This document shows positions 23,730 through 24,599 of a DNA stretch of 24,599 nucleotides, in pieces. The translations under genes and the position numbers were made by a program. The notes under the pieces are model-generated. The model was not told the DNA's origin. It ran no database searches and saw only the letters and a list, made by a program, of their open reading frames with translations. This DNA is from Phocaeicola_A sp963625535 (GTDB taxonomy: Bacteria > Bacteroidota > Bacteroidia > Bacteroidales > Bacteroidaceae). The stretch lies in the NCBI GenBank assembly GCA_963625535.1, contig CAVFUK010000084.1:1-24599 (forward strand). Reading direction: 5' to 3'. Every line of letters starts with the position of its first letter. Within the stretch, counting starts at the first letter, position 1.

Positions 23730-24599
23730 TTACTCCTCTAGCAATCCATTGTGGAAGGTGTAGACGTGCAGCTGATTGCCGTCAGCGTCCCAGTGGGTGG
23801 AGGTGCCTTCGGCCACGTAACCATAAAAGGGGCGCTTCAAGTCGCGGGCCTCGGGACGGAGGTTCCAGTGCGACTCCACCTTCTTCTGGCCGTTGTCCCA
23901 ATATTGTGTCCACACGCCTGTGTTGGTGGCGAGATTGCGCTCCCAGGTCCACTTCACCGTACCGTCCTCGGCCCAGAAGGTCTCCGTGCCGGACTTGCGG
24001 CCGTTCACGTAGGTCACCTGGTGCTGCAGCTTACCGCTCGGGTAATAGTCGCACATCTCGCCATGGAGCAGGTAACGACCGTTCGGACAGATGCGTGCGC
24101 TCCATTTACTCTTCACCGTCCCCTTGTCGTACATCTCGGTGTAGCTCTTCACCTCGCCGCCCTCGGTCTCTGGAGCGATGTCGCCCGCGTCGGAGAGCAA
24201 CCACGCCTCGTTGAACTCATAGTGGATGGGCGGATAGTTAGAGGTGGTGAGCAGATGAATCACCCCATTGGGAGCCTGGCGCACGGTGGTGTAGCCCAAC
24301 GAGCCGTACGGCGGACGATGGTGCTGGGGCAACTGCACGGGCAGCGGTTTGATGTGCCACGTCTTGCCGTTGTCGCTGGACAGGGCGGCAAAGCAATCGT
24401 TGCCATACTGCCACCCCGTGGGCGGAGCAATCTTCTTCTTGTGCATATACGAGTCGCTCACGAACAGCAGATTGCCCGAGGCCAAGCGGATGAGGCAGGG
24501 ACGCTGCACATTGCCCAGTGCCGGGAAGGCCGAGGCGGTAGAGGCTTCCCACGTGGCGCCCCAGTCGTGCGAGATGTTCTGCGGAGTCCATCCGTCCAC
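23730..24599 (-). CDS. Sialidase-like propeller protein with C-terminal MORN-type repeats (5' end outside window)
   Basis: The frame is open to the window edge, so only the last 289 residues are seen. Two Asp-box motifs, SHDWGATW (10-17) and SSDNGKTW (74-81), mark a BNR/sialidase-type propeller, and NGVIHLLTTSNYPPIHYEFN (111-130) fits its final blades. From about residue 150 come about five MORN_2/YwqK-like repeats (HGEMCDYYPSGKL, SGTETFWAEDGTV, TGVWTQYWDNGQKK, GTSTHWDADGNQL). True sialidases need an Arg triad and Tyr/Glu that lie outside this window, so a sialidase activity is not shown; many relatives are sugar-binding or act on other glycans. The fusion of the two parts is unusual but may be normal for this subfamily. 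The convergent gene upstream is separated by the bidirectional terminator. Confidence 0.8.
   Translation of the reverse strand: MDGWTPQNISHDWGATWEASTASAFPALGNVQRPCLIRLASGNLLFVSDSYMHKKKIAPPTGWQYGNDCFAALSSDNGKTWHIKPLPVQLPQHHRPPYGSLGYTTVRQAPNGVIHLLTTSNYPPIHYEFNEAWLLSDAGDIAPETEGGEVKSYTEMYDKGTVKSKWSARICPNGRYLLHGEMCDYYPSGKLQHQVTYVNGRKSGTETFWAEDGTVKWTWERNLATNTGVWTQYWDNGQKKVESHWNLRPEARDLKRPFYGYVAEGTSTHWDADGNQLHVYTFHNGLLEE

Overview
The window looks like chromosomal DNA of a gut-type Bacteroidales (Bacteroidaceae or a near relative). Four things point there: fimbrillin-family lipoproteins, a one-polypeptide hybrid two-component system (HTCS), paired GH51 arabinofuranosidases, and repeated Bacteroidetes-type -7 promoter elements (TAnnTTTG) in front of genes. 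GC content is moderate on the left (about 1-5200) and visibly higher from about 9.4 kb rightwards. I cannot name the species.

Layout. (1) 1-3391, minus strand: three tandem fimbrillin-like lipoproteins; the last runs off the window and carries an added Ig-like domain. (2) 3610-4902, minus: a DUF4143-type AAA ATPase, with an array of dyad repeats at an exact 32-bp period just upstream. (3) 5230-9279, minus: a full-length HTCS sensor/regulator whose promoter is embedded in a large dyad. (4) 9389-10711, minus: an acetyl-CoA hydrolase/CoA-transferase. (5) 10925-14431, minus: an operon iorA-iorB-aminotransferase for oxidative decarboxylation of aryl-pyruvates. (6) 14973-18503, minus: two GH51 alpha-L-arabinofuranosidases in one operon. 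(7) 18802-22559, plus: two tandem SLC13-type transporters with internal RCK_C (TrkA-C) domains. (8) 22681-23358, plus: an outer-membrane beta-barrel protein. (9) 23730-24599, minus, 5' end outside: a sialidase-like propeller fused to MORN-type repeats.

How genes may work together. The aminotransferase, IorAB and the CoA-transferase make a plausible route from aromatic amino acids to aryl-acetyl-CoA and then to aryl-acetate, with the CoA bond recovered. The HTCS and the GH51 pair suggest plant arabinan or arabinoxylan use, but no SusC/SusD pair is present, so any link between them is inference.

The most unusual signal is non-coding. Three separate intergenic regions (about 14820-14973, 20611-20676 and 23443-23508) hold short arrays of dyad repeats, each with its own sequence but all at exactly 22 bp (about two helical turns). 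A fourth (4976-5092) has a 32-bp period (about three turns). This looks like a general habit of phased palindrome arrays between genes, possibly protein-binding, and is the candidate for an undescribed system here.
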